DNA of 64,000 nt from a bacterium (GCA_030535455.1 JAUNJY010000012.1:1-64000); one strand, 5' to 3'. Counted from the stretch's first letter, positions 8,276 through 16,366 are shown. The notes: a model not told the origin generated them from the letters alone. Program-made: numbers and translations.

Positions 8276-8833
8276 ATGTCTCAATCAGAAAAGAATGCAA
8301 ATGCTTATGCTGGTACGAAGACAGAGAAAAACTTGTTAGCTGCTTTTGCAGGAGAAAGCCAGGCAAGGAATAAGTATACCTATTTTTCCAGTGTTGCTAA
8401 AAAAGAAGGTTACGAACAAATTTCTGCAATATTTAACCATACGGCAGATAATGAAAAAGAGCATGCAAAAATGTGGTTAAAAGAATTAAGCGGGATAGGA
8501 GATACTGCAGCCAATCTTGCAGCGGCAGCAGACGGTGAAAACTACGAATGGACGGATATGTATGAGAAGTTTGCCAAGGATGCGGAAGAAGAAGGCTTTA
8601 AAGCATTGGCAGCAAAGTTCAGAATGGTAGCAGCAATTGAAAAAACACATGAAGAAAGATATCGTAAGTTATTACATAATATAGAGATGCAGCAAGTATT
8701 TGAAAAAGGTGAAATGAAAATGTGGGAATGCCGTAACTGTGGACATTTAGTAATGGGTACAAAGGCTCCGACAGTTTGTCCTGTCTGCAAGCATCCACAA
8801 AGTTATTTTGAAGTACGCAGTGAAAATTATTAA
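8276..8833 (+). CDS. rbr: Rubrerythrin
   Basis: This is a 185-residue rubrerythrin. The N-terminal four-helix bundle (about residues 15-145) carries the diiron ligands in [32 protein letters not shown] and [10 protein letters not shown]. The C-terminal rubredoxin-like domain has two Cys pairs, ECRNCG and CPVCKHP, that bind one iron. In anaerobes it reduces hydrogen peroxide to water with electrons from a rubredoxin or NAD(P)H system, protecting against oxygen. It is cytoplasmic and monocistronic. A TATAAT at 8216-8221 is the probable -10. No clear PerR box was found. Confidence 0.96.
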   Translation: MSQSEKNANAYAGTKTEKNLLAAFAGESQARNKYTYFSSVAKKEGYEQISAIFNHTADNEKEHAKMWLKELSGIGDTAANLAAAADGENYEWTDMYEKFAKDAEEEGFKALAAKFRMVAAIEKTHEERYRKLLHNIEMQQVFEKGEMKMWECRNCGHLVMGTKAPTVCPVCKHPQSYFEVRSENY

Positions 8834-8848
8834 AAGAGATTAGAGCAT

Positions 8849-8899
8849 AAGAGATGTTGTCCTGTGAAACAGAGTTATCAGGGCGGCATCTCTTTTTTT
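8849..8899 (+). terminator. Intrinsic terminator after rubrerythrin
   Basis: AAGAGATG pairs with CATCTCTT, with a wobble-rich continuation TTGTCCTG/CAGGGCGG, and a seven-T run follows. Confidence 0.85.
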
Positions 8900-8946
8900 A
8901 TGCATAGGAAAGTGCTCTCCGAGTCCTTCCCTATAGCGTAAAAAAA

Positions 8947-9041
8947 GGCTTTCTAAAAACAGAAAGCCAAGATGTACACTCACCTGACAGGAGAATGTCG
9001 CTAGCGCGGCCAAATTCGGCGCAGACAAAGTGTCTTTGCCC
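8947..9041. repeat. Intergenic structured repeat, copy A
   Basis: The 411-base gap before the 3D gene holds this element. It begins with a GGCTTTCT/AGAAAGCC hairpin (8947-8968), continues with GATGTACACTCAC, then GGAGAATGTCGCTAGCGC and TTCGGCGC, and ends with the dyad CAAAGTGTCTTTG (9026-9038). Related blocks occur near 10790, 13219, 26591 and 33418. The same gap holds AGTGCCGAAGACACTATGTT at 9068-9087, close to a sequence at 16347-16366. No ORF is supported here. Confidence 0.6.
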
Positions 9042-9179
9042 GGGGGATTGAGGGAAGGGGCGCCACGAGTGCCGAAGACACTATGTTCTGCCTATTCCAG
9101 GAAAGGACTTTAGATTTGAAAGAATATATCTATAATTTGAATAAAAAGTTAACAAATTGTTAAGATGTTTACAAAAGTA

Positions 9180-9207
9180 TTTACAAAAAATGTAAATAGT
9201 GTAATAA
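9180..9207 (+). promoter_or_regulatory. Promoter with palindrome upstream of the 3D-domain gene
   Basis: TTTACA (9180-9185) and TAATAA (9202-9207) are 16 bases apart. TTTACA-AAAAA-TGTAAA (9180-9196) is a perfect 17-base inverted repeat over the -35 element and could be an operator. Confidence 0.45.
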
Positions 9208-9245
9208 TGTGTATACAGTAATTTAAAACTTTGAAGGGAGCTATT

Positions 9246-9875
9246 ATGAAGAAGACAATCACTGCATTTTTAATTCTTTTAATGGTGTCCACAATGGGCG
9301 CTGGAACAAAAGCAGATGCGAAATCTAAACCTGTTAGTTTTTCCAAAAAGAACATAACTGTAAATGTAAAAAAATCTACCAATATGAAAACCTTATTAAA
9401 GAACTGCAGTAAATATACGGTAACATGGAAAAGTAGCAACACTAAGGTTGCATATATCAATAAAAAAGGTGTTTTGACAGCAAAGAAAAAAGGAACTAGT
9501 GTAGTTAGTGCTTATATTAAGCAAACAAAGAAGACACTGAAATGTACAGTAAAAGTGACACAGCCTAAGACAACCAAGGTAAGTGGTAAATATAAGACAA
9601 TCCGTGTGAAGACGGTGGCATATTGCAGCTGTCGTTCTTGTAGCGGAGGATATGGTACGAATACAGCATCAGGACGAAAGGCAGTAGCAGGAAGAACCAT
9701 CGCAGTAGATCCAAAAGTTATTCCACTTGGAAGCAAGGTAGTAATTGATGGCCATACATACATAGCCGAAGATACCGGTGTAAGAGGAAAAGTAATTGAT
9801 ATTTATATGTCATCACATAAAAAAACATGTTCCTATGGAGCAAGATATAAGACCGTAAAAGTATACTACAAATAG
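9246..9875 (+). CDS. Secreted Big_2 plus 3D-domain protein (putative lytic transglycosylase)
   Basis: This 209-residue exported protein has a signal peptide (about residues 1-26). A single Big_2 Ig module follows (about 30-105; WKSSNTKVAYINKKGVLTA). The C-terminal 3D domain (about 118-209) is named for three conserved Asp, seen here as AVDPKVIPLG, AEDTGVRG and VIDIYM. 3D domains occur in MltA-type transglycosylases and in resuscitation/cell-wall proteins such as YocH. Four Cys residues (YCSCRSC and TCSYG) are unusual and could form disulfides. The ATG at 9246 follows GAAGGGAG; the in-frame TTG at 9231 overlaps that site. It heads the cell-wall-hydrolase cluster. Confidence 0.82.
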   Translation: MKKTITAFLILLMVSTMGAGTKADAKSKPVSFSKKNITVNVKKSTNMKTLLKNCSKYTVTWKSSNTKVAYINKKGVLTAKKKGTSVVSAYIKQTKKTLKCTVKVTQPKTTKVSGKYKTIRVKTVAYCSCRSCSGGYGTNTASGRKAVAGRTIAVDPKVIPLGSKVVIDGHTYIAEDTGVRGKVIDIYMSSHKKTCSYGARYKTVKVYYK

Positions 9876-9885
9876 ATAAACGAGG

Positions 9886-9912
9886 AAGCTCTTGAGAAAT
9901 CAAGAGCTTTTT
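9886..9912 (+). terminator. Terminator-like hairpin abutting the next ribosome binding site
   Basis: AAGCTCTTG pairs with CAAGAGCTT and TTTTT follows. The AAAGGAGG of the next gene starts seven bases later, which leaves no room for a separate promoter. It may act as an attenuator rather than a complete stop. Confidence 0.7.
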
Positions 9913-9931
9913 ATGTTGAAAGGAGGTTATT

Positions 9932-10699
9932 ATGAAATTAGGAGTAACAGCTATGGTAACGGCATCATTAGTCATATCTAGTCATATACCATTTACAATG
10001 CCTACATTATCAGACCAGGTAGCGGCAGCCAATAATGGAAAGGCAGCAGTTCAGGTAACTGAGAATGTAAAGAAAGAAACAACGAATTCAATTCCCAAAC
10101 AATATAAGATTAAGCTGAAGACGACAGGAAACTTAAATCTTAGAAAGAAGGCATCCTATAACAGTGATAAGATATGTGTTATAAAGGGGAATACCCAAGT
10201 ATATGCAGAGAAATTGGGAGGTGAGTATGTTCACGTTTATGTAAATGGGAAGACAGGTTATTTATATGCCCAACGTCTAGAACAGAATGGAAAGGCTATT
10301 ACTTATAAAAAGGAGGTAAAGAAGTCAACCGCATCCACAAGTAATACCAAGGCGGGAAATCGCTGGGGTATCTCTTTGACTCAGTCAGAGAAGAAGCTTC
10401 TTGCACAAATTACATATCTTGAAGCCGGAGATCAATCCGATTTAGGTGAGCAAGCTGTAATCGTTGTAATCTTTAATCGTATGAAGAATAGCGAATACAA
10501 AGGGAGTCTGCAAAGCGTATTAAGCAGACCGGGCCAGTTTACGACATGGAAAAATAGAAATCGTGCTAATCCTGGAAAAAGGGAATATAAGAATATAGAA
10601 GTCGTATTAAGCGGTCAATCAAAAGCAAACGACTGGAAGTATTTATATTTCAATATGGGGCATGGTAAGTTTAAATATGGAGATCATTATTTTAGCTAG
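9932..10699 (+). CDS. Secreted SH3b plus SleB-type cell wall hydrolase, copy 1
   Basis: This 255-residue exported protein has a signal peptide (about residues 1-32), an SH3-like domain (about 62-125; LNLRKKASYNSDK and VNGKTGYLYAQRL), a Lys/Ser/Thr linker, and a C-terminal SleB/CwlJ-type hydrolase domain (about 145-255). The predicted catalytic Glu164 lies in TYLEAGDQSD. GQFTTWKNRNRA and NMGHGKFKYGDHYF are typical of the family. SleB enzymes cleave peptidoglycan and are best known from spore cortex lysis, but SH3b-SleB proteins also occur in vegetative Clostridia. A closely similar paralogue starts at 12302. Expression may depend on read-through from the 3D gene. Confidence 0.87.
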   Translation: MKLGVTAMVTASLVISSHIPFTMPTLSDQVAAANNGKAAVQVTENVKKETTNSIPKQYKIKLKTTGNLNLRKKASYNSDKICVIKGNTQVYAEKLGGEYVHVYVNGKTGYLYAQRLEQNGKAITYKKEVKKSTASTSNTKAGNRWGISLTQSEKKLLAQITYLEAGDQSDLGEQAVIVVIFNRMKNSEYKGSLQSVLSRPGQFTTWKNRNRANPGKREYKNIEVVLSGQSKANDWKYLYFNMGHGKFKYGDHYFS

Positions 10700-10789
10700 G
10701 TAATAAATAGAATAGCAAGCAGAAAGGCTTACTTTTGATTAGAAGCAGAATATAGCATCTGGTCAAGAGAAAGCCTTTTTTAATTGCTA

Positions 10790-10835
10790 GGAGTATGTCG
10801 CTAGGGCGACCCGGTTCGGCACTTGTACTAAAGCA
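10790..10835. repeat. Intergenic structured repeat, copy E (short)
   Basis: GGAGTATGTCGCTAGGGCGAC followed by CCGGTTCGGCACTTG matches the core of copy A. GTCGC/GCGAC forms a small stem-loop. It lies in the gap after the first SleB gene. Confidence 0.5.
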
Positions 10836-10966
10836 AGTATTTACCTCTATAATTCGCTGTAGAAAAAAGTTATAAATTTAGTGAAAATAGTGTGAAAAGA
10901 AGAACAAAATCGAAATAACTTAATATCATATAAATGTAGGGATATATATTGCAAAGGGTGTATTAT

Positions 10967-11152
10967 ATGGAAAAGCAGTATACTGAACTTACAATGGAAC
11001 TAATAAAGGCACTTGCATATGGTTTGACAGATGAAGAGGCTGTGGAAGATGAAGATATGACAGTTGAAGAGATGAAACAATTCCGCTTAGAGTATGCCGA
11101 AGAGATTGCAGAAAGAGTAGAAGAGTTAAAAGGGGCTGGGTTTATTGATTAA
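10967..11152 (+). CDS. Small acidic protein of unknown function
   Basis: This 61-residue protein is very acidic and predicted helical (MEKQYTELTMELIKALAYG, then DEEAVEDEDMTVEEMKQF). I do not recognise a family. ATG 10967 has AAAGGG at correct spacing; the in-frame TTG at 10949 precedes that site and is unlikely to be used. Its stop codon overlaps the TTG start of the lysozyme gene by eight bases, so the two are probably translationally coupled. It might regulate or chaperone the lysozyme, but that is speculation. Confidence 0.6.
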   Translation: MEKQYTELTMELIKALAYGLTDEEAVEDEDMTVEEMKQFRLEYAEEIAERVEELKGAGFID

Positions 11153-12137
11153 GTTGATTGATGTTAGTAAGCACAACGGAAAGATAAACTGGACTAAAGT
11201 TAAGAAAGCTGGAATAAAAGGGGCTATCCTGAGAGCAGGGTACGGAAAGAGTACGGTAGATGCTCAGTTTGTCAATAATGCAAAAGGAGCAATTGCAGCT
11301 GGTATTCCAATCGGTATCTATTGGTTCTCTTATGCATATACAGTTGCACAAGCTGAAAAAGAAGCAGAGATGTGTATTAAGACAATCAAAGGTTATAAGA
11401 TCACGCTTCCAGTCTTTTTTGATTGGGAATACGATTCTATGAGATATGCAAAACAGAAGGGTGTGACTCCTGGAAAGACACTTATTACAAATATGAACAA
11501 GGCATTTTGCGAGAAGGTAAAAAAGGCCGGGTATAAGCCGGGCGTATATTATAATAGGGATTACAAGAACAACTACATGGATGTTTCCAAATTGAAAAGT
11601 TACGTACAATGGTATGCCTATTATTCGTCTACAGTGCAGAAAGGGTACGATATTCATCAGTACACGGCAAGTGGGCGTGTAGATGGAATAAGTTCCAAAG
11701 TTGACCTGAATTATCTGATCAACGAAGATTTATTGTCTGCGTCATCAAATACGAAAACAACAACGACTACTCAAAAAACGACAACAACAACTTCCAAACG
11801 ATCCAAAAAGGAAGTCGTAAAGGCATTGCAGACGGCATTAAATCAGGATTACAATTGTAAGCTAGATGTTGATGGAAGTTATGGTCCAAAGACAAAAGCA
11901 GCACTTAAGGCTCATAATATTACAAAAAAATCAAAATCCAATTCTGTGAAATTTATTCAGAGAGTATTAAAGGAGCTTGGTTTCAAAGGCGCAGATGGCA
12001 AGGTACTGTCTATAGATGGTGACTTTGGACCAAATACTGAATATGCAGTAAAGACGATGCAAAAGAAATATAAAGTTAGTGCAGATGGTCTGGTTGGTAC
12101 AGGTACAATGGATAAGTTACTTGCCCAATATAAATAA
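11145..12137 (+). CDS. GH25 lysozyme with two peptidoglycan-binding domains
   Basis: This is a 330-residue protein with a TTG start; AGGGG lies nine bases upstream. The N-terminal GH25 domain (about residues 1-195) has the family start LIDVSKHNGKINW (Asp at residue 6) and FFDWEYD (Asp93, Glu95), giving the predicted muramidase catalytic residues. A Thr/Ser/Lys-rich linker follows (about 200-222). The C-terminus holds two PG_binding_1-type repeats (about 225-265 and 270-330; LDVDGSYGPKTKAAL and SIDGDFGPNTEYAV). No signal peptide is apparent, so export may need a holin or another route. The binding repeats are close to those of the amidase at 18624. Confidence 0.92.
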   Translation: MIKLIDVSKHNGKINWTKVKKAGIKGAILRAGYGKSTVDAQFVNNAKGAIAAGIPIGIYWFSYAYTVAQAEKEAEMCIKTIKGYKITLPVFFDWEYDSMRYAKQKGVTPGKTLITNMNKAFCEKVKKAGYKPGVYYNRDYKNNYMDVSKLKSYVQWYAYYSSTVQKGYDIHQYTASGRVDGISSKVDLNYLINEDLLSASSNTKTTTTTQKTTTTTSKRSKKEVVKALQTALNQDYNCKLDVDGSYGPKTKAALKAHNITKKSKSNSVKFIQRVLKELGFKGADGKVLSIDGDFGPNTEYAVKTMQKKYKVSADGLVGTGTMDKLLAQYK

Positions 12138-12176
12138 TTAATATATGGTTGTTTCTGTAACAACAAATGAGGCTAT

Positions 12177-12210
12177 GGCTACAGTATAAGTGAATGCTGT
12201 AGCCTTTATT
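12177..12210 (+). terminator. Intrinsic terminator after GH25 lysozyme
   Basis: GGCTACAG (12177-12184) pairs with CTGTAGCC (12197-12204) and TTTATT follows. Confidence 0.75.
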
Positions 12211-12301
12211 ATTAAAACATTATTAAAAAATTACGCATATATTACAAACTCGTTTCATAGAATTAATAATAGCTTAACAATTAGCGTGAAAGGAGAATTC
12301 T

Positions 12302-13162
12302 ATGAAAATTGGAATAAGAGCGATCGTAGCAGCATCATTAGTTATTACAAGTAACGCATCGTTAATGATAACGCCAGCACAACAGAGAATTACCTCAAAC
12401 GAAGGACAAGCCGCTATTGTAGCAACAGCTCCAGCATACATTGCTACAAAGCCTGCAACTATAAATACAGTTGCAACAAATACATCAACAATAAATGCAA
12501 CATCAATCAAAACAGTAGCCGCAAAGAAGACGACGACAAAACAAGTTCCCTCAAAATACAAAATTAAGTTAAAGACATCAGGTAATGTGAATTTAAGAAA
12601 GTATGGCAATACCAATTGCAAGATATTACAAGTAGTAAAGAAGGGAACCGTAGTATATGCCCAAAAGACAGGAGCTCGATTTGTACAAGTCTATGTGAAT
12701 GGAAAGACAGGCTATATTTCAGCAAAGTACTTAACCAAAAATGGAAAAGCAATTTCATATAAAAATTCAACAGTAAAGAAAACAACCTCTAAGACCACAA
12801 CAAAGACAACTAAAGCAAAAAATCGTTGGGGCATCACATTGACAGCAGCCGAAAAGAAACTGCTAGCCCAGATTACATATTTAGAGGCAGGCGATCAGTC
12901 TGATGTGGGGGAGCAAGCTGTAATCGTAGTAATCTTTAACCGTATGAAAAATTCGTATTTTAAGGGAAGCTTAACGCATGTATTAAGTGCGCGTGGTCAG
13001 TTCACGACCTGGAAATATCGAAATCGAGCAAAGCCAACTAGCCGCGAATATAAAAACATAGAGACCGTATTAAGTGGAAAGTCCAAAGCAAACAACTGGA
13101 AATACCTGTACTTTAATATGGGCCATGGCAAATTCAAATATGGAGATCATTACTTTAGTTAA
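12302..13162 (+). CDS. Secreted SH3b plus SleB-type cell wall hydrolase, copy 2
   Basis: This is a 286-residue paralogue of the gene at 9932. The signal peptide region is shared in pattern (RAIVAASLVITS versus TAMVTASLVISS). An Ala/Thr-rich spacer of about 50 residues is extra here. The SH3-like domain (about 90-155; VNLRKYGNTNCK and VNGKTGYISAKYL) and SleB domain (about 175-286) follow. The predicted catalytic Glu195 lies in TYLEAGDQSDVGEQ. Most of the hydrolase domain is conserved between the copies (GEQAVIVVIFNRMKNS in both). The GH25 gene separates the two, so this looks like an old local duplication. Confidence 0.88.
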   Translation: MKIGIRAIVAASLVITSNASLMITPAQQRITSNEGQAAIVATAPAYIATKPATINTVATNTSTINATSIKTVAAKKTTTKQVPSKYKIKLKTSGNVNLRKYGNTNCKILQVVKKGTVVYAQKTGARFVQVYVNGKTGYISAKYLTKNGKAISYKNSTVKKTTSKTTTKTTKAKNRWGITLTAAEKKLLAQITYLEAGDQSDVGEQAVIVVIFNRMKNSYFKGSLTHVLSARGQFTTWKYRNRAKPTSREYKNIETVLSGKSKANNWKYLYFNMGHGKFKYGDHYFS

Positions 13163-13171
13163 TAAGAAAAG

Positions 13172-13214
13172 CCGATAGGATGGACAAACAGATGTCTGTC
13201 CTATCGGTTTTTTT
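13172..13214 (+). terminator. Intrinsic terminator after second SleB gene
   Basis: CCGATAGGA pairs with TCCTATCGG, extended by GGACA/TGTC, and seven T follow. Confidence 0.88.
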
Positions 13215-13218
13215 AAAA

Positions 13219-13276
13219 CCAGAAAGCCAAAATGTGCACTTACGCGGAAGGAGTTTATCGCTTCGTGATTGCGCAA
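13219..13276. repeat. Intergenic structured repeat, copy B
   Basis: CCAGAAAGCCAAAATGTGCAC leads into TTACGCGGAAGGAGTTTATC and GCTTCGTGATTGCGC. About 42 bases match copy C at 26.6 kb almost perfectly. It lies between a terminator and the -10 region of the next gene. Confidence 0.6.
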
Positions 13277-13327
13277 AATATGTTATACTAAGATACAGAA
13301 AAAGTAGTTTGAAAGGATTTTATTACA

Positions 13328-13855
13328 ATGTATTTAGTATCCATTTATTTTGATAAAACGACAGATCAAAGGATTTATAATTATATAGAAACAGTAGCCA
13401 TGAAAAGTGGAAATCACTTAATGATTGAGGGAAAAGTTCCTCCTCACATAACCATTTCATCCTTTGAAACAAAGAACGAACGCGAGGCGATTCATTGTCT
13501 GCAGGAGGGCATATGCAAGTTGAAACAGGGGAGGATTCAGATGGTATCCGTAGGAGCATTTCCATCAAACGCTCTGTTTGTTGCTCCAGTGGTAAACGAA
13601 TACCTTCATTCCATATCAGATCTTGTTTTTGAAACGATATCAAAGGTTGATCAAGTAAAGATTAGTCGATATTATCAGCCATTTCAGTGGATGCCTCATC
13701 TGACCATTGCAAAGAAGCTTACGGATAAAGAGATGATGGCAGCATTCCAAGAATTGCAGAGTCAGTTCCAGATGTTTTCGGCACAGGTTACTAAAATTGG
13801 ATTGGCAAAGACAAACCCTTATCGAGACATTGTGAGCTGGGAGTTAAGTGAGTAG
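13328..13855 (+). CDS. 2H phosphoesterase (2'-5' RNA ligase family)
   Basis: This 175-residue protein has the two H-x-T/S motifs that define the 2H superfamily: PPHITISSF (about residues 38-46) and MPHLTIAKK (about 121-129), spaced as in LigT/ThpR-type cyclic nucleotide phosphodiesterases. It probably hydrolyses a 2',3'-cyclic phosphate or a related RNA or nucleotide end; the physiological substrate is unknown. It is soluble and cytoplasmic. AAAGGA precedes the ATG. It is convergent with the AraC regulator gene that follows. Confidence 0.82.
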   Translation: MYLVSIYFDKTTDQRIYNYIETVAMKSGNHLMIEGKVPPHITISSFETKNEREAIHCLQEGICKLKQGRIQMVSVGAFPSNALFVAPVVNEYLHSISDLVFETISKVDQVKISRYYQPFQWMPHLTIAKKLTDKEMMAAFQELQSQFQMFSAQVTKIGLAKTNPYRDIVSWELSE

Positions 13856-13890
13856 AAGCAAGAGTTAGCCAAAGGGGAGGGTGTAGTGGT

Positions 13891-14709
13891 CTAGTCTGCC
13901 CAACGATGGTGTCTTCGAAAGTTTGCCTTTTGAAATTCTTTTGGTGTCATTCCTGTTTCTTCGCGGAAAATCTTAATAAAGTGGCTGCTGGAGCTAAAGG
14001 CTAAAAATTCACCAATTTCGGTTAATGAGTATTCCGAATATAGCAGCATGTTTTTGGCTGCTTCCATTCGTTTGGTTCGGATATATTTCTGTATCGTGAT
14101 TCCTTTTTCTTTTTTAAATAAGGAGGCAAGATAATTAGGAGTAAGAGAAACCGTATCGGCCAGTTCCTGTAATGTTATTTTTTGATGTAAATGATAATAG
14201 ATATAATCAAGACATTCAGCAATCGGCTTACTTAACAGGTCACTTTTGTTAGAGACAAAAGTGTCAGTCTTAGAAACAAATACTTTATTTTGAGCGTGGA
14301 GGGAGGCCATCCTTGCAGTGAAATCTGAAATCATGATTGTGTGCAGTTTATTGACCTCGTCTACTGTTTGGCACAAGTCTGCCTGCTGGATGTAAAGATC
14401 GCTGCTGTTATAGGCAGTCTGCGCATCCATGCCGCCTTCGATGCAAAATCTTGTGGCAAGGGTTATGGAAGCAACAAATAAATATTTCTTGTTTCTAAGT
14501 TCATTCGATGAGAGAATTCCAGTGATGTTGCTTCGAAATAATCGTTTGCTTTCGTCGATACTTCGCATGTCTCCATTGCGAACATATTCATATTGCAGCA
14601 GTTCTTCATCATAAGAGTGATGATAACGCTCTTCTTCACGCTGGGCAAACGTTGTGTGCACCAAGGCCTTTGTTTGCTTATTTAGCGTGTTGTCATTGGG
14701 GCTGTTCAT
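13891..14709 (-). CDS. AraC-family transcriptional regulator
   Basis: This is a 272-residue regulator. The C-terminal about 100 residues form the two helix-turn-helix motifs of the AraC/XylS family: ITLQELADTVSLTPNYLASLFKK is cut here to its key part, LADTVSLTPNYLASLFK, then the second motif SLTEIGEFLAFSSSSHFIKI and the family end TGMTPKEFQ. The N-terminal helical sensor domain is not a recognisable cupin; it resembles the YSIRK/YesN-like helical regions of clostridial regulators. It is divergent from the acetyltransferase/aldo-keto reductase pair, 135 bases away, and may control it. The effector is unknown. Confidence 0.88.
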   Translation of the reverse strand: MNSPNDNTLNKQTKALVHTTFAQREEERYHHSYDEELLQYEYVRNGDMRSIDESKRLFRSNITGILSSNELRNKKYLFVASITLATRFCIEGGMDAQTAYNSSDLYIQQADLCQTVDEVNKLHTIMISDFTARMASLHAQNKVFVSKTDTFVSNKSDLLSKPIAECLDYIYYHLHQKITLQELADTVSLTPNYLASLFKKEKGITIQKYIRTKRMEAAKNMLLYSEYSLTEIGEFLAFSSSSHFIKIFREETGMTPKEFQKANFRRHHRWAD

Positions 14710-14844
14710 ATGCTTCCTCCTTTCTTACATAACGATAGCTGATAGTAATAATATAACATAAAACGTAGGAATAGAGTATTAAAGCAGGAATTATTTTTGT
14801 TAGAATACCAATATACAGAAACGAAATGAAAGAGGAGTGGAAAC

Positions 14845-15441
14845 ATGACAGAACTAGAAAAGTTAGATGCTGGATTAGAGTATGATTTCTGGGATGAGGA
14901 AGTAAATAACAGAAAACTTCATGCAATCGAAGGGGGTGCGAAATTAAATGCAATTGATGTAAGGGAGGAAGCCTTAAGAGCAGCGGCAATTCGGGATCTG
15001 TTTGGAGCAACCGGAGAAAATCCTAGTATTTGTCCAGGGTTTTATTGTGACAATGGAAGCAATATTTACGTTGGAAAGAATTTTCTTATAAATTATAATG
15101 TGACAATTTTAGATATTGCAAAAGTAACAATTGGTGACTATGTAATGATTGGACCAAACACGCTTATCACAACGGTAGGGCATCCTATGTCGCCCATGGG
15201 AAGACGCAGACATCTAGGTGTAGCAAAGCCAGTAGAAATAGGAAATGATGTATGGATTGGCGGTAACTCAACGATTCTTCCCGGCGTTCATATTGGAAAC
15301 AATGTAATTATTGCAGCCGGAGCAGTTGTGACAAAAGATGTTCCTGACAACTGTGTTGTAGGAGGCGTGCCAGCAAAAGTTATAAAGAAATTAGAGAATG
15401 ATATAGATGATATAATAAAGGAGGAAGAAAATAATGAATAA
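14845..15441 (+). CDS. maa: Maltose/galactoside O-acetyltransferase family protein
   Basis: This 198-residue protein is a left-handed beta-helix acetyltransferase of the Maa/LacA type. It has the N-terminal Mac domain ([20 protein letters not shown]), hexapeptide repeats from about residue 70, the loop with the catalytic His in TTVGHPMSP, and the end [19 protein letters not shown] followed by VPAKVIK. It transfers acetyl from acetyl-CoA to a sugar hydroxyl, possibly for detoxification of excess sugars. GAGTGG precedes the ATG. Its stop overlaps the start of the aldo-keto reductase gene by eight bases, so the two are coupled. Confidence 0.9.
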   Translation: MTELEKLDAGLEYDFWDEEVNNRKLHAIEGGAKLNAIDVREEALRAAAIRDLFGATGENPSICPGFYCDNGSNIYVGKNFLINYNVTILDIAKVTIGDYVMIGPNTLITTVGHPMSPMGRRRHLGVAKPVEIGNDVWIGGNSTILPGVHIGNNVIIAAGAVVTKDVPDNCVVGGVPAKVIKKLENDIDDIIKEEENNE

Positions 15442-16282
15442 CTTATCGGATACATTTACATTAAGAAATGGATATCAGATTCCTTGTGTTGGATTTGGTA
15501 CCTGGCAGACTCCAGATGGAGAGACTGCAGTTAATGCAATAAAGACAGCAATAAGCTGTGGCTACTGCCATATTGATGGAGCAGCAGTCTATGCAAATGA
15601 AAAGAGTGTAGGACAAGGGATTGCAGAAAGCGGCGTAAAAAGAGAGAAGTTATTTATTACAAGCAAGGTATGGAATGCTGACCGTGGTTATGAAAAAACA
15701 AAGGCAGCCTTTAAGAAAACATGTGACGATCTAGGTGTGGATTATCTTGACCTTTATTTAATCCATTGGCCTGCAAGTGAAAGCAGATTTAAGGACTGGG
15801 AACAAATAAATCTAGATACATGGAGAGCGATGACAGAACTTTATAAAGAAGGAAAAATTCGTGCAATAGGGGTGTCGAATTTTATGCCACATCACTTAAA
15901 AGCACTGATGCAAACCGAAGTGAAGCCAATGGTAAATCAGATTGAATTTCATCCAGGGCAAATGCAGAAGGAAACCGTTACATTTTGCAAGGAAAATGGA
16001 ATACTTGTGGAGGCGTGGAGCCCTCTTGGAACAGGGAAAATGTTGACCAACGAAACATTGGTACAGATTGCAAAACACTATCAGAAGTCAGTGGCACAGC
16101 TTTGTATTCGGTGGTGCCTCCAAAACGAAGTTCTGCCTCTTCCAAAATCCATTACGCCTTCAAGAATACAGGAAAATACAGAAGTTTTCGATTTCGTTAT
16201 AACCAAAGAAGATATGGACATTATAAATGGAATGAGTTATTGTGGAGGTTCAGGACTTGAACCTGACCAGATAAAGTTTTAA
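15434..16282 (+). CDS. Aldo/keto reductase
   Basis: This is a 282-residue single-domain AKR, the usual length. The tetrad is visible: Asp in [15 protein letters not shown] (with Tyr), Lys in [13 protein letters not shown], and His in [20 protein letters not shown] and NQIEFHPGQ are family signatures. The C-terminal [13 protein letters not shown] binds the NADP(H) 2'-phosphate. It reduces carbonyls such as methylglyoxal or sugar aldehydes; the true substrate is unknown. GGAGG precedes the ATG inside the upstream gene. Both genes may be under the divergent AraC regulator. Confidence 0.93.
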   Translation: MNNLSDTFTLRNGYQIPCVGFGTWQTPDGETAVNAIKTAISCGYCHIDGAAVYANEKSVGQGIAESGVKREKLFITSKVWNADRGYEKTKAAFKKTCDDLGVDYLDLYLIHWPASESRFKDWEQINLDTWRAMTELYKEGKIRAIGVSNFMPHHLKALMQTEVKPMVNQIEFHPGQMQKETVTFCKENGILVEAWSPLGTGKMLTNETLVQIAKHYQKSVAQLCIRWCLQNEVLPLPKSITPSRIQENTEVFDFVITKEDMDIINGMSYCGGSGLEPDQIKF

Positions 16283-16285
16283 AAG

Positions 16286-16330
16286 AAAAGAGGCAAGGAA
16301 ATCCTAAGATTCCTTTGCCTCTTCTCTTTT
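16286..16330. terminator. Bidirectional terminator
   Basis: AAGAGGCAAGGAA and TTCCTTTGCCTCTT form a long stem with A- and T-rich flanks. It separates convergent genes and can serve both. Confidence 0.85.
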
Positions 16331-16346
16331 ATATATTGCAGCTTAG

Positions 16347-16366
16347 AGTGCCAAAGACACTTTGTT
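16347..16366. repeat. Short repeat AGTGCC-AAAGACACTTTGTT
   Basis: This 20-base block differs from 9068-9087 at only two positions. Its CAAAGACACTTTG core is the reverse complement of 9026-9038. It reaches the stop codon of the exonuclease gene and is probably a fragment of the intergenic repeat family. Confidence 0.45.

Noticed and set aside
14463..14648. ORFs antisense to or overlapping the AraC gene
   Set aside because: They have no ribosome binding sites and mirror the codon structure of the real gene.
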